In this document: piece by piece, positions 1-7,917 of the stretch | Layout: every line of letters starts with the position of its first letter | How positions within the stretch are numbered: position 1 is the first letter of the stretch | Assembly: GCF_900110485.1 (NCBI RefSeq) | Contig: NZ_FODY01000031.1 | Location: forward strand, 1-37,618 | DNA: 37,618 nucleotides | Direction: 5' to 3' | From: Propionispora vibrioides | GTDB taxonomy: Bacteria > Bacillota > Negativicutes > Propionisporales > Propionisporaceae | Notes under the pieces: generated by a model | Databases searched by the model: none | The model's input: the letters and a program-made list of their open reading frames with translations, nothing else | What the model was told of the DNA's origin: nothing | Made by a program: the position numbers and the translations under genes

Positions 1-325
1 TCCTTTCGGAGAGCGGCAGGGTCTCCCAAGTTCACACGGAGTAATGGTGTGTAGCATGCCAAGACCTTCGATCCCGGGGCGCCAGACTTAACTCGCCTTT
101 ATCGCTAAGCCCAGTATTGTCTTCTGCTCGTCCCATACATCGACCTTTCCCTTTAGGAATTTCGGGATTCTACATCTTCAGCTTTCGCTTTCGGCCTACT
201 ACCTTTCCTACCTACGCTTAGACCTGGCGTTACCGCTTCAGTCCCAAGGCTGGATACAGAGTGGCTGGCTAGACCTTCTCTGGCGGGATTTCCACCCGCT
301 TTACTCCGTGCGCTTCTTGGCGCAC
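1..325 (-). mobile_element. Group II intron, 5' part (domain I), truncated by window edge
   Basis: Read on the minus strand, this GC-richer block carries sequence typical of bacterial group II intron RNA. It begins with GTGCGCC at 325, matching the GUGYG 5' end rule. It contains CCGAAAGCGAAAGCTGA (about 178-194), closely like the conserved segment in domain I of the lactococcal Ll.LtrB intron. Toward the left edge it has an AACTTGGGAGACCCTG stretch, typical of the region shortly before the intron-encoded reverse transcriptase. That protein and domains V/VI would lie left of position 1. An 8-bp hairpin (306-327) spans the predicted exon/intron junction. The identity comes from remembered consensus, not from a covariance search, and the exact 5' boundary is inferred. 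Confidence 0.72.
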
Positions 326-526
326 GGGACGGTTCGTTTGATTCAGAAACTTATTGTGATTGCACGAATCAATTAGTGTGTGTAATTATCCTACCAAAGT
401 GTGTAATCTCTCTTACTGCTACTCAACCGGTTATCCGTAGTCTTTTTAGTTCTTAGCAAGAACATCCCAGGGCTCTACTTTACAGCCTTACGGGCAAATA
501 ATTAATAATTCCCACAAGCCATGTTC
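326..526. other. AT-rich intergenic stretch, no gene seen
   Basis: This is the 5' exon side of the group II intron and the region upstream of the chitinase promoter. No open frame with a ribosome binding site, no terminator and no conserved RNA is evident. It could hold upstream activator sites for a sigma-54 enhancer-binding protein, but no clear inverted repeat was found. Confidence 0.5.
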
Positions 527-542
527 TGGCATGAATTTTGCT
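527..542 (+). promoter_or_regulatory. Sigma-54 (RpoN) promoter for the chitinase gene
   Basis: TGGCATG-AATT-TTGCT matches the sigma-54 consensus TGGCAYR-N4-TTGCW at every defined position. The GG (528-529) and GC (540-541) doublets are exactly 12 bp apart, as the -24/-12 geometry requires. Transcription would start near 553, about 93 nt before the GTG start at 646. Such promoters need an AAA+ enhancer-binding activator; none is encoded in the window. Confidence 0.68.
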
Positions 543-645
543 TAAATTTATTATTGCCATATAAGTGCGATATTTTTATAGAAAGGGATGATTGCTAACA
601 TCGCTGTTTACCTAAGCCAAGATTATATTCGAGGGAGGATTTGTC

Positions 646-1785
646 GTGAGAAAGTGGACACTTTTACTGTTAACTCTCGTAGTTTCCGTCTTCATTGCGT
701 TTCCGGTGGCTGCTCAAAATAGCAGCATCTCGCCGAAGGTGATCGCTTATCTGGCTGCCTGGACAAACTGGTCAGCTCAAAGTTTTGACGCTAACAAGCT
801 GACACATATTAATTTGTCCTTTGCCAGAATCGAAAATGGGAAAATCGCCAATACAGTCATTGATGGCAAGGCTGTAGGCGATGCTCACTATGCTGAACTA
901 CAAAAAATGAAAGAGAAAAACCCCAACCTCAAAGTGCTGATTGCCGTTGGCGGCTGGGGTGGTGACGGCTTTTCTGATGCGGCGGCGACACCGGAGGCCC
1001 GGGAAATCTTTGCCCAAAGTGCGGCGGATTATATCCAGCAGTATAATATCGACGGTATTGATATGGACTGGGAATATCCTGTTAACGGCGCCTGGGGAAC
1101 CATTAAAAGCAGGCCGGAAGATAAACAAAACTTCACTTTGTTAATGCAGGCTCTTCGTGATAAGCTGGACCTGCTGGAAGCCAAGACCGGCAAGCATTAT
1201 CTTTTATCCTACGCCGCTAATATCAGCCCCTGGTATTTGGATAATACCGAACCGGCTAAGCTGGCAAGCATCGTAGATTATGTGAATCTGATGACCTATG
1301 ATCTCCATGGCGGCTGGGAGGCACAAACAGGGCACCATACACCTCTGCTAAACAGTATCTATGACCAAAGCGGTATTGGCGGAAGTATGGACGGCGTACT
1401 GCGCTACTTACACAGTGGCTTTACTTCGGACAAGATCAACCTGGGAGTGGCCTTCTATGGACGTTTCTGGCCAGGTGTTGACAACAAAAATCATGGTTTA
1501 TACCAAAAAGCGTCCCAGCAAGGGGCCGGCGATATAAAGTACTGTGACCTAGTAGCAAAATACAATGCCGCCAATGGTTTTGTCCGCTATTGGGATGCCA
1601 GCGCGCAAGCACCTTATCTGTTTAATGCCAGCAAAGGGATCTTTGTAACCTACGATGATCCCCAATCAATTAAAGCCAAGGCTGACTTTGTTAAAAAATA
1701 TGAACTAGGCGGCATCTTTACCTGGGAACTCAGCAGTGATAAAGACGGCGTCCTTTTAACAAGCATGTATAGCGTTACAAAATAA
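646..1785 (+). CDS. Secreted GH18 family chitinase
   Basis: The 379-residue protein has a Sec signal peptide (positively charged MRKW, hydrophobic 5-20, likely cleavage after VAA near residue 23) followed by a single GH18 (beta/alpha)8 barrel. The hallmark DxxDxDxE motif is DGIDMDWE (136-143), with E143 as the catalytic acid of substrate-assisted retaining hydrolysis. The upstream AVGGWGG (100-106) is the SxGG-like strand-3 motif. It would cut beta-1,4-GlcNAc polymers (chitin or related glycans) outside the cytoplasm. No LysM, SLH or carbohydrate-binding module is present. The GTG start is chosen because GAGGGAGG sits 7 nt upstream and the signal peptide begins there. It stands alone, with its own terminator, and seems to be controlled from the sigma-54 site at 527-542. 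A spore-cortex YaaH-like role is less likely without LysM domains. Confidence 0.9.
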   Translation: MRKWTLLLLTLVVSVFIAFPVAAQNSSISPKVIAYLAAWTNWSAQSFDANKLTHINLSFARIENGKIANTVIDGKAVGDAHYAELQKMKEKNPNLKVLIAVGGWGGDGFSDAAATPEAREIFAQSAADYIQQYNIDGIDMDWEYPVNGAWGTIKSRPEDKQNFTLLMQALRDKLDLLEAKTGKHYLLSYAANISPWYLDNTEPAKLASIVDYVNLMTYDLHGGWEAQTGHHTPLLNSIYDQSGIGGSMDGVLRYLHSGFTSDKINLGVAFYGRFWPGVDNKNHGLYQKASQQGAGDIKYCDLVAKYNAANGFVRYWDASAQAPYLFNASKGIFVTYDDPQSIKAKADFVKKYELGGIFTWELSSDKDGVLLTSMYSVTK

Positions 1786-1796
1786 ATGATGTGGAA

Positions 1797-1837
1797 AACT
1801 CCTGCTAATTCCCTCGGGAATTGGCAGGAGTTTTTTT
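1797..1837. terminator. Intrinsic terminator, possibly bidirectional
   Basis: The near-perfect stem AACTCCTGC(T)AATTCCC / GGGAATT(GG)CAGGAGTT is followed by seven T on the plus strand, ending the chitinase transcript. On the minus strand it is followed by TTTTCC, so it may also stop the convergent treR transcript. Confidence 0.88.
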
Positions 1838-1876
1838 AAGTCGTTATCGGATTTTCCAACAGTCCGCAACAGCGCC

Positions 1877-2587
1877 CTAATTTCGCCGGGCGAAACCGAC
1901 AAATTTGAATTTATCCGGCCGGTGCCTTGATTCGGTGTATTGGAACAACGTCATATCTTCCAAATAGGTATAGTTTTTCACTACCACGATCATGTTATAA
2001 TTCTCAAAATCCAGATATTTCCGGTCTTCCTGGGTAGCTTGCTGCACAGTGACTTCTTTCTGGGCAAAGCCGATTTTGAGTCCCAGCTTGGTTTCCAGAT
2101 GCTCATAAATGGAATCCTCACAAATGGCCTGCGTCAGTTTAGGCACATACCGGGCATCAAGAAAATCCTTATCCAGAATGATCTTTTTCCCGCCGATCTG
2201 CCGTACCCGGACCGCCTTCCAGACCTCAGCCTGCTCCGGCAATTTCAGTTGTTCTCTGATAAACTCGTCAGCTGGGATCTTTTCCAGTTCCTTTACCAAC
2301 GTGCGGCATTTTTCCGTCATTTTTTGCGCCAGCTCTTTAAAACTGGTCAGACCCGATACGGGGAAGCTGAGTTTATTGATATCCAGAGCAAAAGAACCCT
2401 TCCCCTGGATTCTTTGTATATACCCGTTCTGCTCCAGCAAATGGAGCGCTTTTCTGACGGTGTCCCGCGAAGCGCCATATTCGCCAATCATTTCGGTTTC
2501 CGACGGCAGTTTGCTGCCGGCAGCAATTTCGCCATCTTCAATTTTCGCCAGTATTTCATGATAAATACTGATATATTTACTATCCAT
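1877..2587 (-). CDS. treR: Trehalose operon repressor, GntR family (TreR)
   Basis: The 236-residue protein has an N-terminal GntR winged-helix DNA-binding domain (about 1-70, with SRDTVRKALHLLEQNGYI as the recognition region). A C-terminal UTRA effector domain follows (about 90-236), ending in a conserved YTESRHRPDKFKF stretch. Length and sequence fit the Bacillus TreR group, whose inducer is trehalose 6-phosphate. It is the last gene of the treP-treC-treR operon, 36 bp after treC, and probably represses that operon through the two palindromes at 5899-5914 and 5931-5946. The ATG at 2587 is used; the ribosome site (GGTG) is weak, consistent with low repressor production. Confidence 0.93.
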   Translation of the reverse strand: MDSKYISIYHEILAKIEDGEIAAGSKLPSETEMIGEYGASRDTVRKALHLLEQNGYIQRIQGKGSFALDINKLSFPVSGLTSFKELAQKMTEKCRTLVKELEKIPADEFIREQLKLPEQAEVWKAVRVRQIGGKKIILDKDFLDARYVPKLTQAICEDSIYEHLETKLGLKIGFAQKEVTVQQATQEDRKYLDFENYNMIVVVKNYTYLEDMTLFQYTESRHRPDKFKFVGFARRN

Positions 2588-2623
2588 ACACTAATCACCA
2601 CGAATATTGTAACATCGTGCCAA

Positions 2624-4288
2624 TTATTTCACAAGATGATAGACTATGGACTCGTAGGGCCGCAAGACTACCTTTTTACAGTCCCTGCCGGCATCGCCGT
2701 AATTGGTTATCAATATGCTGCTCTTGTACCGGCTGATCTCGATATCGTCAGGCAAAGTAAACACCGTTTCCCGGCCATAGAAATTGTTGATAACCAGCAG
2801 TTTTTCATTCTTATATTCCCGCAGATAGGCAAATATCTGGTCATGCTCTTCCAGAATAGGCTTATATTCCCCATAGGCAATAATATCATATTCTTTTCTT
2901 AGTTTGATCAACTGCCGGTAGTAGTGAAAGACCGAACCCTTTGCCTGCAAATCATTTTTCACATTGATTTCGGTATAGTTTTGATTGACGTTAATCCACG
3001 GTGTACCGCTGGTAAAGCCGGCCTGGACGCTATCATCCCATTGCATGGGAGTACGCGAATTATCCCGCGATTTAGCCTGCAGCACACGAATGATTGTTTG
3101 GTCCTGCCAGCCCTCTTGCTTGAGCAGGGCGTAACGATTGATGGACTCCACATCCCGGTACATTTCAATAGCGTCAAAATAAGGATTGGTCATGCCAATT
3201 TCCTCACCTTGAAAGATATACGGCGTACCCCGCATGAAATGAATGGTGGTAGCCAGCATTTTGGCTGACTCTTTACGGTACAGCCGGTCATCGCCAAACC
3301 GGGATACGATCCGGGGCTGATCATGATTGCACCAGAACAAGGCATTCCAGCCGTTTTCCTCCTGCATGGTAACCTGCCACAGGTTTAGGATTTGTTTTAA
3401 TTGCTTAAAGTCAAAATCCATGAGCGCCCACTTTTCGCCGTCTTTATAATCAACCTTTAGATGGTGGAAACTAAAAACCATGGATAACTCTTTTTCTGCG
3501 GGATTGGAATAGCGGATACAATTATCCAGTGAGGTGGAGGACATTTCTCCCACTGTTATGACATCTTCAGACTGGCCAAAGGTCTCCCGGTTTAACTCCT
3601 TCAAATATTCATGTATCTGCTGTCCGTCGGCATAAAACCGTCTGCCGTCACCTTCGTTGTCATCCTGGTACACATCGGGTTTGGAAATCAAATTAATTAC
3701 ATCGAGCCGGAAACCCTTGACACCTTTTGCCAGCCAAAACCGCACAATATCAAAAATTTCTTGCCGAACCGTTTCATTCTTCCAGTTCAAGTCGGCCTGG
3801 GTTATATCAAACAGGTGCAGATAATAGGCATTATGCTCTTTTACATACTGCCAGGCCGGACCGCCAAATTTAGATTGCCAGTTCGTCGGCTCGCGTCCTT
3901 CCTTCGGCTCCAGGAATATATAGTAATTCTTATACCGTTCGTTCCCGGCCAGGGCCTGCTTAAACCAGTGGTGTTCGGTGGAGGTGTGATTAAACACCAT
4001 ATCCAGCATGATCTCAATATCCAGTTTCTTCGCCGCCCGGACTAATTCCTCAAAATCAGTCATGGTGCCAAAGGTCTCATCAATAGCACAATAATCGGCC
4101 ACATCATAGCCGTTGTCTTTTTGCGGCGATACATAAAAGGGATTTAGCCAGATATATTCCACACCTAATTGTTTCAAATAATCCAGTTTTGCCGTTACGC
4201 CCGGTAAATCACCGATGCCGTCGCCATTGGAATCCTTGAAGGATTTAGGATAAATCTGATATACAACACTTTTTCTGAAATCTTTCAT
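2624..4288 (-). CDS. treC: Alpha,alpha-phosphotrehalase (trehalose-6-phosphate hydrolase)
   Basis: This GH13 alpha-amylase-fold enzyme hydrolyses imported trehalose 6-phosphate to glucose and glucose 6-phosphate in the cytosol (called treA in Bacillus). Visible motifs: VVYQIYPKSFKDSNGDGIGD at the start, MVFNHTSTEHHWF (region I), GFRLDVINLI (region II, nucleophile Asp), VGEMSS (region III, acid/base Glu) and WCNHDQPR (region IV). The open frame reaches a TTG at 4315, but ATG 4288 is preferred because GGAG lies 10 nt before it and homologues begin MKDFRKS-like. This gives 554 residues, normal for the family. It lies between the transporter gene treP (60-bp gap) and treR. Confidence 0.94.
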   Translation of the reverse strand: MKDFRKSVVYQIYPKSFKDSNGDGIGDLPGVTAKLDYLKQLGVEYIWLNPFYVSPQKDNGYDVADYCAIDETFGTMTDFEELVRAAKKLDIEIMLDMVFNHTSTEHHWFKQALAGNERYKNYYIFLEPKEGREPTNWQSKFGGPAWQYVKEHNAYYLHLFDITQADLNWKNETVRQEIFDIVRFWLAKGVKGFRLDVINLISKPDVYQDDNEGDGRRFYADGQQIHEYLKELNRETFGQSEDVITVGEMSSTSLDNCIRYSNPAEKELSMVFSFHHLKVDYKDGEKWALMDFDFKQLKQILNLWQVTMQEENGWNALFWCNHDQPRIVSRFGDDRLYRKESAKMLATTIHFMRGTPYIFQGEEIGMTNPYFDAIEMYRDVESINRYALLKQEGWQDQTIIRVLQAKSRDNSRTPMQWDDSVQAGFTSGTPWINVNQNYTEINVKNDLQAKGSVFHYYRQLIKLRKEYDIIAYGEYKPILEEHDQIFAYLREYKNEKLLVINNFYGRETVFTLPDDIEISRYKSSILITNYGDAGRDCKKVVLRPYESIVYHLVK

Positions 4289-4375
4289 ATTGCCATAACT
4301 CCTCTCACACCCCAACAGGAGGGCCCGTAGAACCCTCCCGCGTTAGCTAGCTGGTAAGCCGCTTCTTAGCTCCGG

Positions 4376-5821
4376 CTACTTTACCGGTATTCCACCGGTA
4401 TTCTGCAGTTTTGCCGAATACCGGGTTTTCCCCAGGGCTACTGTCAGAAGGAACGGTACAACCACTGCAACTACCATGGCCAGGAAAAAGATGACCATAA
4501 ACTGGGGTTTAATTGATAATATGCCGGGCAAACCGCCAACCCCGATGGAGTTGGCCATAACACCGGAGCCTACAGAAATCACGGCGGCAAAAGCCGAACC
4601 GGTCATGGCGCAGAGGAACGGAAAGATATATTTTAAATTGATACCGAACATGGCAGGCTCGGTTACGCCCAGATAACACGACACAGCCGCCGGAATAGAT
4701 ACCTGCTTTTCCTCTTCATTATGCCTGTTCAGATAGATCATTCCCACAACAGCCGAGCCTTGAGCAATATTGGACAGGGCAATCATGGGCCATAAATTGG
4801 TTCCGCCAAACTGGGCCATGAGCTGCAAATCAATGGCATTGGTCATGTGGTGCAGGCCGGTAATGACCAGCGGCGCATAGGTAAAACCAAAAATCGCGGC
4901 AAACAGCCAGCCAAAGGAAGAAGTAAGTCCGGCGTATACTACGCTGGAGATGACTTTGCCAATGGCCCAGCCAATCGGTCCTAACACAGTATGGGCCACC
5001 AGAACGGTAGGTACGAGTGCCAGAAAGGGAACCACGATCATCGATACGTATTCGGGAACCACCCGCCGGACATTCTTTTCCAGTATGGCTAATAAAAAGC
5101 CTGCTAAAATAGCCGGGATAACCTGGGCCTGATAACCGATCATTTGTACCTTGGCAAAACCAAAGTTCCAAAAGGGAATTTTATCAGCCGGAGTACCGAC
5201 AACGGCATAGGCATTTAATAACTGGGGAGATACCAAAGTAAGACCTAATATAATGCCAAGTATTTGTGTTGTCCCCATCTTTTTCGAAATAGACCAGGTA
5301 ATGCCGACAGGCAAAAACATAAAAATAGCTTCGCCGATCAGCCATAAGAAGGAATGAACGCCGGCCCAAAACTGGGATTGCTCCACAATGGTCTTGGTTC
5401 CGTCCTCTAACAGCTTTATATCGCCGATGACATTACGAAATCCCAGGATCAAGCCGCCTACTACCAAGGCCGGGATAAGCGGCGAAAAGATTTCCGCCAA
5501 ATTGGCCAGCAGCCGCTGCATCACATTCATATTATGTTTGGCTGCACTTTTGGCCGCTTCTTTGCTAACACCATCGACACCGGCAACTTTTACAAATTCA
5601 TTATAAAAGGCCAATACATCATTTCCTATAATTACTTGAAACTGTCCGGCCTGGGTAAAGGTTCCCTTTACGGATACCAGCTTGCCAATCTTATCTACGT
5701 CTGCCTGCTGTGGATCCTGCAAGACAAAGCGTAGTCGTGTCGCACAATGAGTCACTGCCGCGATATTTTCTTTCCCGCCGATTAGTTCCAGCAGTTGTTT
5801 TGCATCGGAATTTTTACTCAC
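4376..5821 (-). CDS. treP: PTS trehalose transporter, EIIBC component
   Basis: The 481-residue permease imports and phosphorylates trehalose. The EIIB domain is N-terminal (1-85), with the phosphocysteine Cys26 in HCATRLR. A linker and the multi-spanning EIIC domain follow (about 105-470), with typical SPLIPALVVGG and GLHHMTNAI segments. There is no EIIA domain, so phosphate must come from a separate glucose-type EIIA elsewhere in the genome, as in Bacillus subtilis. The start is a GTG with AGGGGG 8 nt upstream. It is the first gene of the tre operon, and its promoter overlaps two TreR-like operators. Confidence 0.93.
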   Translation of the reverse strand: MSKNSDAKQLLELIGGKENIAAVTHCATRLRFVLQDPQQADVDKIGKLVSVKGTFTQAGQFQVIIGNDVLAFYNEFVKVAGVDGVSKEAAKSAAKHNMNVMQRLLANLAEIFSPLIPALVVGGLILGFRNVIGDIKLLEDGTKTIVEQSQFWAGVHSFLWLIGEAIFMFLPVGITWSISKKMGTTQILGIILGLTLVSPQLLNAYAVVGTPADKIPFWNFGFAKVQMIGYQAQVIPAILAGFLLAILEKNVRRVVPEYVSMIVVPFLALVPTVLVAHTVLGPIGWAIGKVISSVVYAGLTSSFGWLFAAIFGFTYAPLVITGLHHMTNAIDLQLMAQFGGTNLWPMIALSNIAQGSAVVGMIYLNRHNEEEKQVSIPAAVSCYLGVTEPAMFGINLKYIFPFLCAMTGSAFAAVISVGSGVMANSIGVGGLPGILSIKPQFMVIFFLAMVVAVVVPFLLTVALGKTRYSAKLQNTGGIPVK

Positions 5822-5898
5822 GCAAATTCCCCCTATGTAGTTTTTCCCTAAATCCTACATTGCCCAACTTGTTCAGCCTGCAAGCAATGATCACCAAA

Positions 5899-5914
5899 AC
5901 TCATACGTATAAGT
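5899..5914 (-). promoter_or_regulatory. Probable TreR operator 2
   Basis: ACTCATACGTATAAGT is palindromic at 7 of 8 base pairs and nearly identical to the second site at 5931-5946 (shared ACGTATAAGT). Its centre is 32 bp from the other centre, three helical turns, placing both on one DNA face. It lies just downstream of the predicted transcription start of treP. Confidence 0.65.
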
Positions 5915-5924
5915 TGTTGCTTCT

Positions 5925-5953
5925 ATTGTAACTTGTACGTATAAGTAAGTCAA
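5925..5953 (-). promoter_or_regulatory. Sigma-A promoter of the tre operon
   Basis: On the minus strand TTGACT (5948-5953) and TACAAT (5925-5930) are separated by exactly 17 bp. Transcription would begin near 5917, giving a leader of about 95 nt before treP. Confidence 0.8.
5931..5946 (-). promoter_or_regulatory. Probable TreR operator 1 (inside promoter spacer)
   Basis: ACTTGTACGTATAAGT, palindromic at 7 of 8 pairs, fills the spacer between the -35 and -10 boxes of the treP promoter. Binding here would directly block RNA polymerase. With the 5899-5914 site it suggests the consensus ACTTATACGTATAAGT. Confidence 0.68.
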
Positions 5954-6098
5954 CGCTTTTTATTAAGAATTTAGCCACTAGTCAGAAAACTTTTCCTTAT
6001 CTTTGCCACCAATGATCCTGCGCTGAGAATATCCTACTATTCCCTTTAAAGCACTCCCATTTTTTTGGCCCTTCCCGCAAAACTGCACAAATACAAAT

Positions 6099-6126
6099 GG
6101 CCTGGATCGTTGCAACGATCCAGGCC
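6099..6126 (-). terminator. Terminator of the asr operon
   Basis: This is a perfect 28-bp palindrome (GGCCTGGATCGTTG and its complement) 25 bp after the asrC stop. The trailing T-run on the minus strand is weak (ATTTGTATTTG), so efficiency is uncertain. The rest of 5954-6098 shows no gene. Confidence 0.7.
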
Positions 6127-6151
6127 GCTCTCTAAAGCTTGCTAAGTTGAT

Positions 6152-7102
6152 TTACGACCACTGAATATGCTCGGCCACCTGAGCCTCCGGATTTAAGACA
6201 ACATCCTTCAATGCCCATTTTTTGAATTCCTGATAGCCGGTGCGGTCTACAATATACCCGACATGTTCTTTACCGCCGGGAGCTTCTTTGTCGATATATT
6301 CATCAATATAAGCATAGGTATTTTTCAGGATCTTCATGATGCTGCCTTCATCAACCCAGCGGATGAAAGGTCTGGCAAGCCGGGGATCCCGTTTGCCGGT
6401 ACGTCCCATGATAACCAGTTGAAATAACTTAACAACACTCCGGGTCCAGGCACCGGAAGGACATTTACCGACGCATTCTCCGCAGCCAATACAGCGTTCC
6501 TTATCTCTGACTACTTTGTAGTTTTCAAAGGTCAGCACCCCGGCCGACCGTTTCTTGCAATTTTTCACACACGACTGGCAGCCAATACACCGGTAGGCAT
6601 CGTATTGCGGTTCATTCATGCCGATAATCCCGAAATCATGCATTCTGGCTTTAATACAGTCATTGGGGCAGCCGGTCAGGGCGATCTTCACATGATAATC
6701 GTTAGGGAAAACAGCCTGTTCAATCCGTTTGGCAAACGCCGTCGTATCGTATTGGGCGAACGGACATACCCGGCTGCCGATACAGGCGGCAATATTTCTG
6801 GTGCCTGCCGCCGGGTACCCGGTCAGAGGGCTATCCTGATTGATGTCCAGCCCTTCAATCAGCTCTTGAATAGCCTGGTTGACTACCGGCATGTTCTCCA
6901 TGGCAATGCCCGGAATCTCAAACCCCTGTCTTGTCGTGATATGCACCGTACCATTGCCATAGGTTTCGGCAATCTCCCGGATAGTGGTCAGATAATGAGC
7001 ATCCAGATGACCGCCCGGCACTCTGAGGCGCACGGCAGTTTTATAGCGTTCTTTCGTAACCCGGAAAGCATTTTTCTTTAGCTCTTTGGTTTTAATATCC
7101 AT
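6152..7102 (-). CDS. asrC: Anaerobic sulfite reductase catalytic subunit AsrC
   Basis: This 316-residue siroheme/Fe-S subunit reduces sulfite to sulfide. The N-terminal ferredoxin-like half and the siroheme region carry the four cluster ligands Cys107-X5-Cys113 and Cys145-X3-Cys149 (TGCPNDC). A two-cluster ferredoxin insertion follows: Cys172/175/178/182 and Cys204/207/210/214. It lacks the larger fused architecture of assimilatory or Dsr enzymes and matches Asr in length. It begins 17 bp after asrB with GGAGGG before the ATG, and forms the cytoplasmic AsrABC complex with the two upstream genes. Electrons pass from AsrB (NADH/FAD) and AsrA (Fe-S) to the siroheme here. Confidence 0.95.
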   Translation of the reverse strand: MDIKTKELKKNAFRVTKERYKTAVRLRVPGGHLDAHYLTTIREIAETYGNGTVHITTRQGFEIPGIAMENMPVVNQAIQELIEGLDINQDSPLTGYPAAGTRNIAACIGSRVCPFAQYDTTAFAKRIEQAVFPNDYHVKIALTGCPNDCIKARMHDFGIIGMNEPQYDAYRCIGCQSCVKNCKKRSAGVLTFENYKVVRDKERCIGCGECVGKCPSGAWTRSVVKLFQLVIMGRTGKRDPRLARPFIRWVDEGSIMKILKNTYAYIDEYIDKEAPGGKEHVGYIVDRTGYQEFKKWALKDVVLNPEAQVAEHIQWS

Positions 7103-7119
7103 GCTTAGTCCGCCCTCCC

Positions 7120-7917
7120 TTAATCGATCAGAGTTTTGGCCTTAGTATAGTTAAATACCGGGCCTTCCAGGCAAATATACGTATCATCTATTTTGCAATG
7201 GCCACATTTTCCCACGCCGCAGCACATCTTCCGTTCATAGGACACCCAGAGATTTTCCTCCCTGATTCCCTGCCGCAAAAACTCAGCTACGGTAAACTTA
7301 ATCATAATCGGCGGCCCCACCACAATGACCTGCGCCGCTTCTTTATTTAAGAATTTGATCTCTTTTATATATTGCGTAATCAATCCGGTCTGTCCCTGAT
7401 AGGTTTCATCCTCCGCCTTATCTACCGTCAAAGTCACCTGCAGCGTCTGCTCCCATTTTTTGAAATCATCGCGAAACAGAATATCCTGGGGTGACTTGAA
7501 GCCGGCAAGCAATGTAAACGACGGCGTTTCATCCCTGTGGGCAGCAAAATGATCCACAATGGCTTTTACCGGTGCCAGCCCCGTTCCACCGGCAGCAACA
7601 ATTACCTCACACCCCTGATATTGCTCTATCGCAAAGCCATTGCCATAAGGGCCGCGCAAAAACAGAGTATCCCCCTCCCGCAATTCATGAATGGTATTGG
7701 TTACCGCTCCCACCCGGCGGATGGTCATCCCGATATAATTCTCGCCAATATCACTCACGGAAATAGGAGCTTCCCCGTATTTGGGTAAAGACACTTCGAA
7801 AAACTGGCCTGGCTTTACCGGGCCGGCATATTCCATATGAAAGGTAAAATCAATGTCGGTATGGGGGATGATCTTAATGATCCGCGACTTGAAAGGCAAA
7901 TAAGGATTGGTCATCAT
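7120..7917 (-). CDS. asrB: Anaerobic sulfite reductase subunit AsrB
   Basis: The 265-residue flavoprotein belongs to the ferredoxin-NADP reductase/dihydroorotate dehydrogenase electron-transfer family. An N-terminal FAD-binding barrel (1-100) is followed by a NAD(P)H-binding fold with VAAGGTGLAPVKAI (about 110-125). A C-terminal 2Fe-2S loop has Cys residues in MCCGVGKCGHC and a final one in YICLEGP. It would take electrons from NADH and hand them to AsrA/AsrC. Its ATG overlaps the asrA stop by four bases (ATGA), indicating translational coupling; a second in-frame ATG lies three bases further in. Confidence 0.94.
   Translation of the reverse strand: MMTNPYLPFKSRIIKIIPHTDIDFTFHMEYAGPVKPGQFFEVSLPKYGEAPISVSDIGENYIGMTIRRVGAVTNTIHELREGDTLFLRGPYGNGFAIEQYQGCEVIVAAGGTGLAPVKAIVDHFAAHRDETPSFTLLAGFKSPQDILFRDDFKKWEQTLQVTLTVDKAEDETYQGQTGLITQYIKEIKFLNKEAAQVIVVGPPIMIKFTVAEFLRQGIREENLWVSYERKMCCGVGKCGHCKIDDTYICLEGPVFNYTKAKTLID

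Noticed and set aside
1940..2902. Long plus-strand open frame of 320 codons opposite treR and treC
   Set aside because: It has no ribosome site, no recognisable domain and crosses two clear minus-strand genes; it is a shadow of their codon bias.
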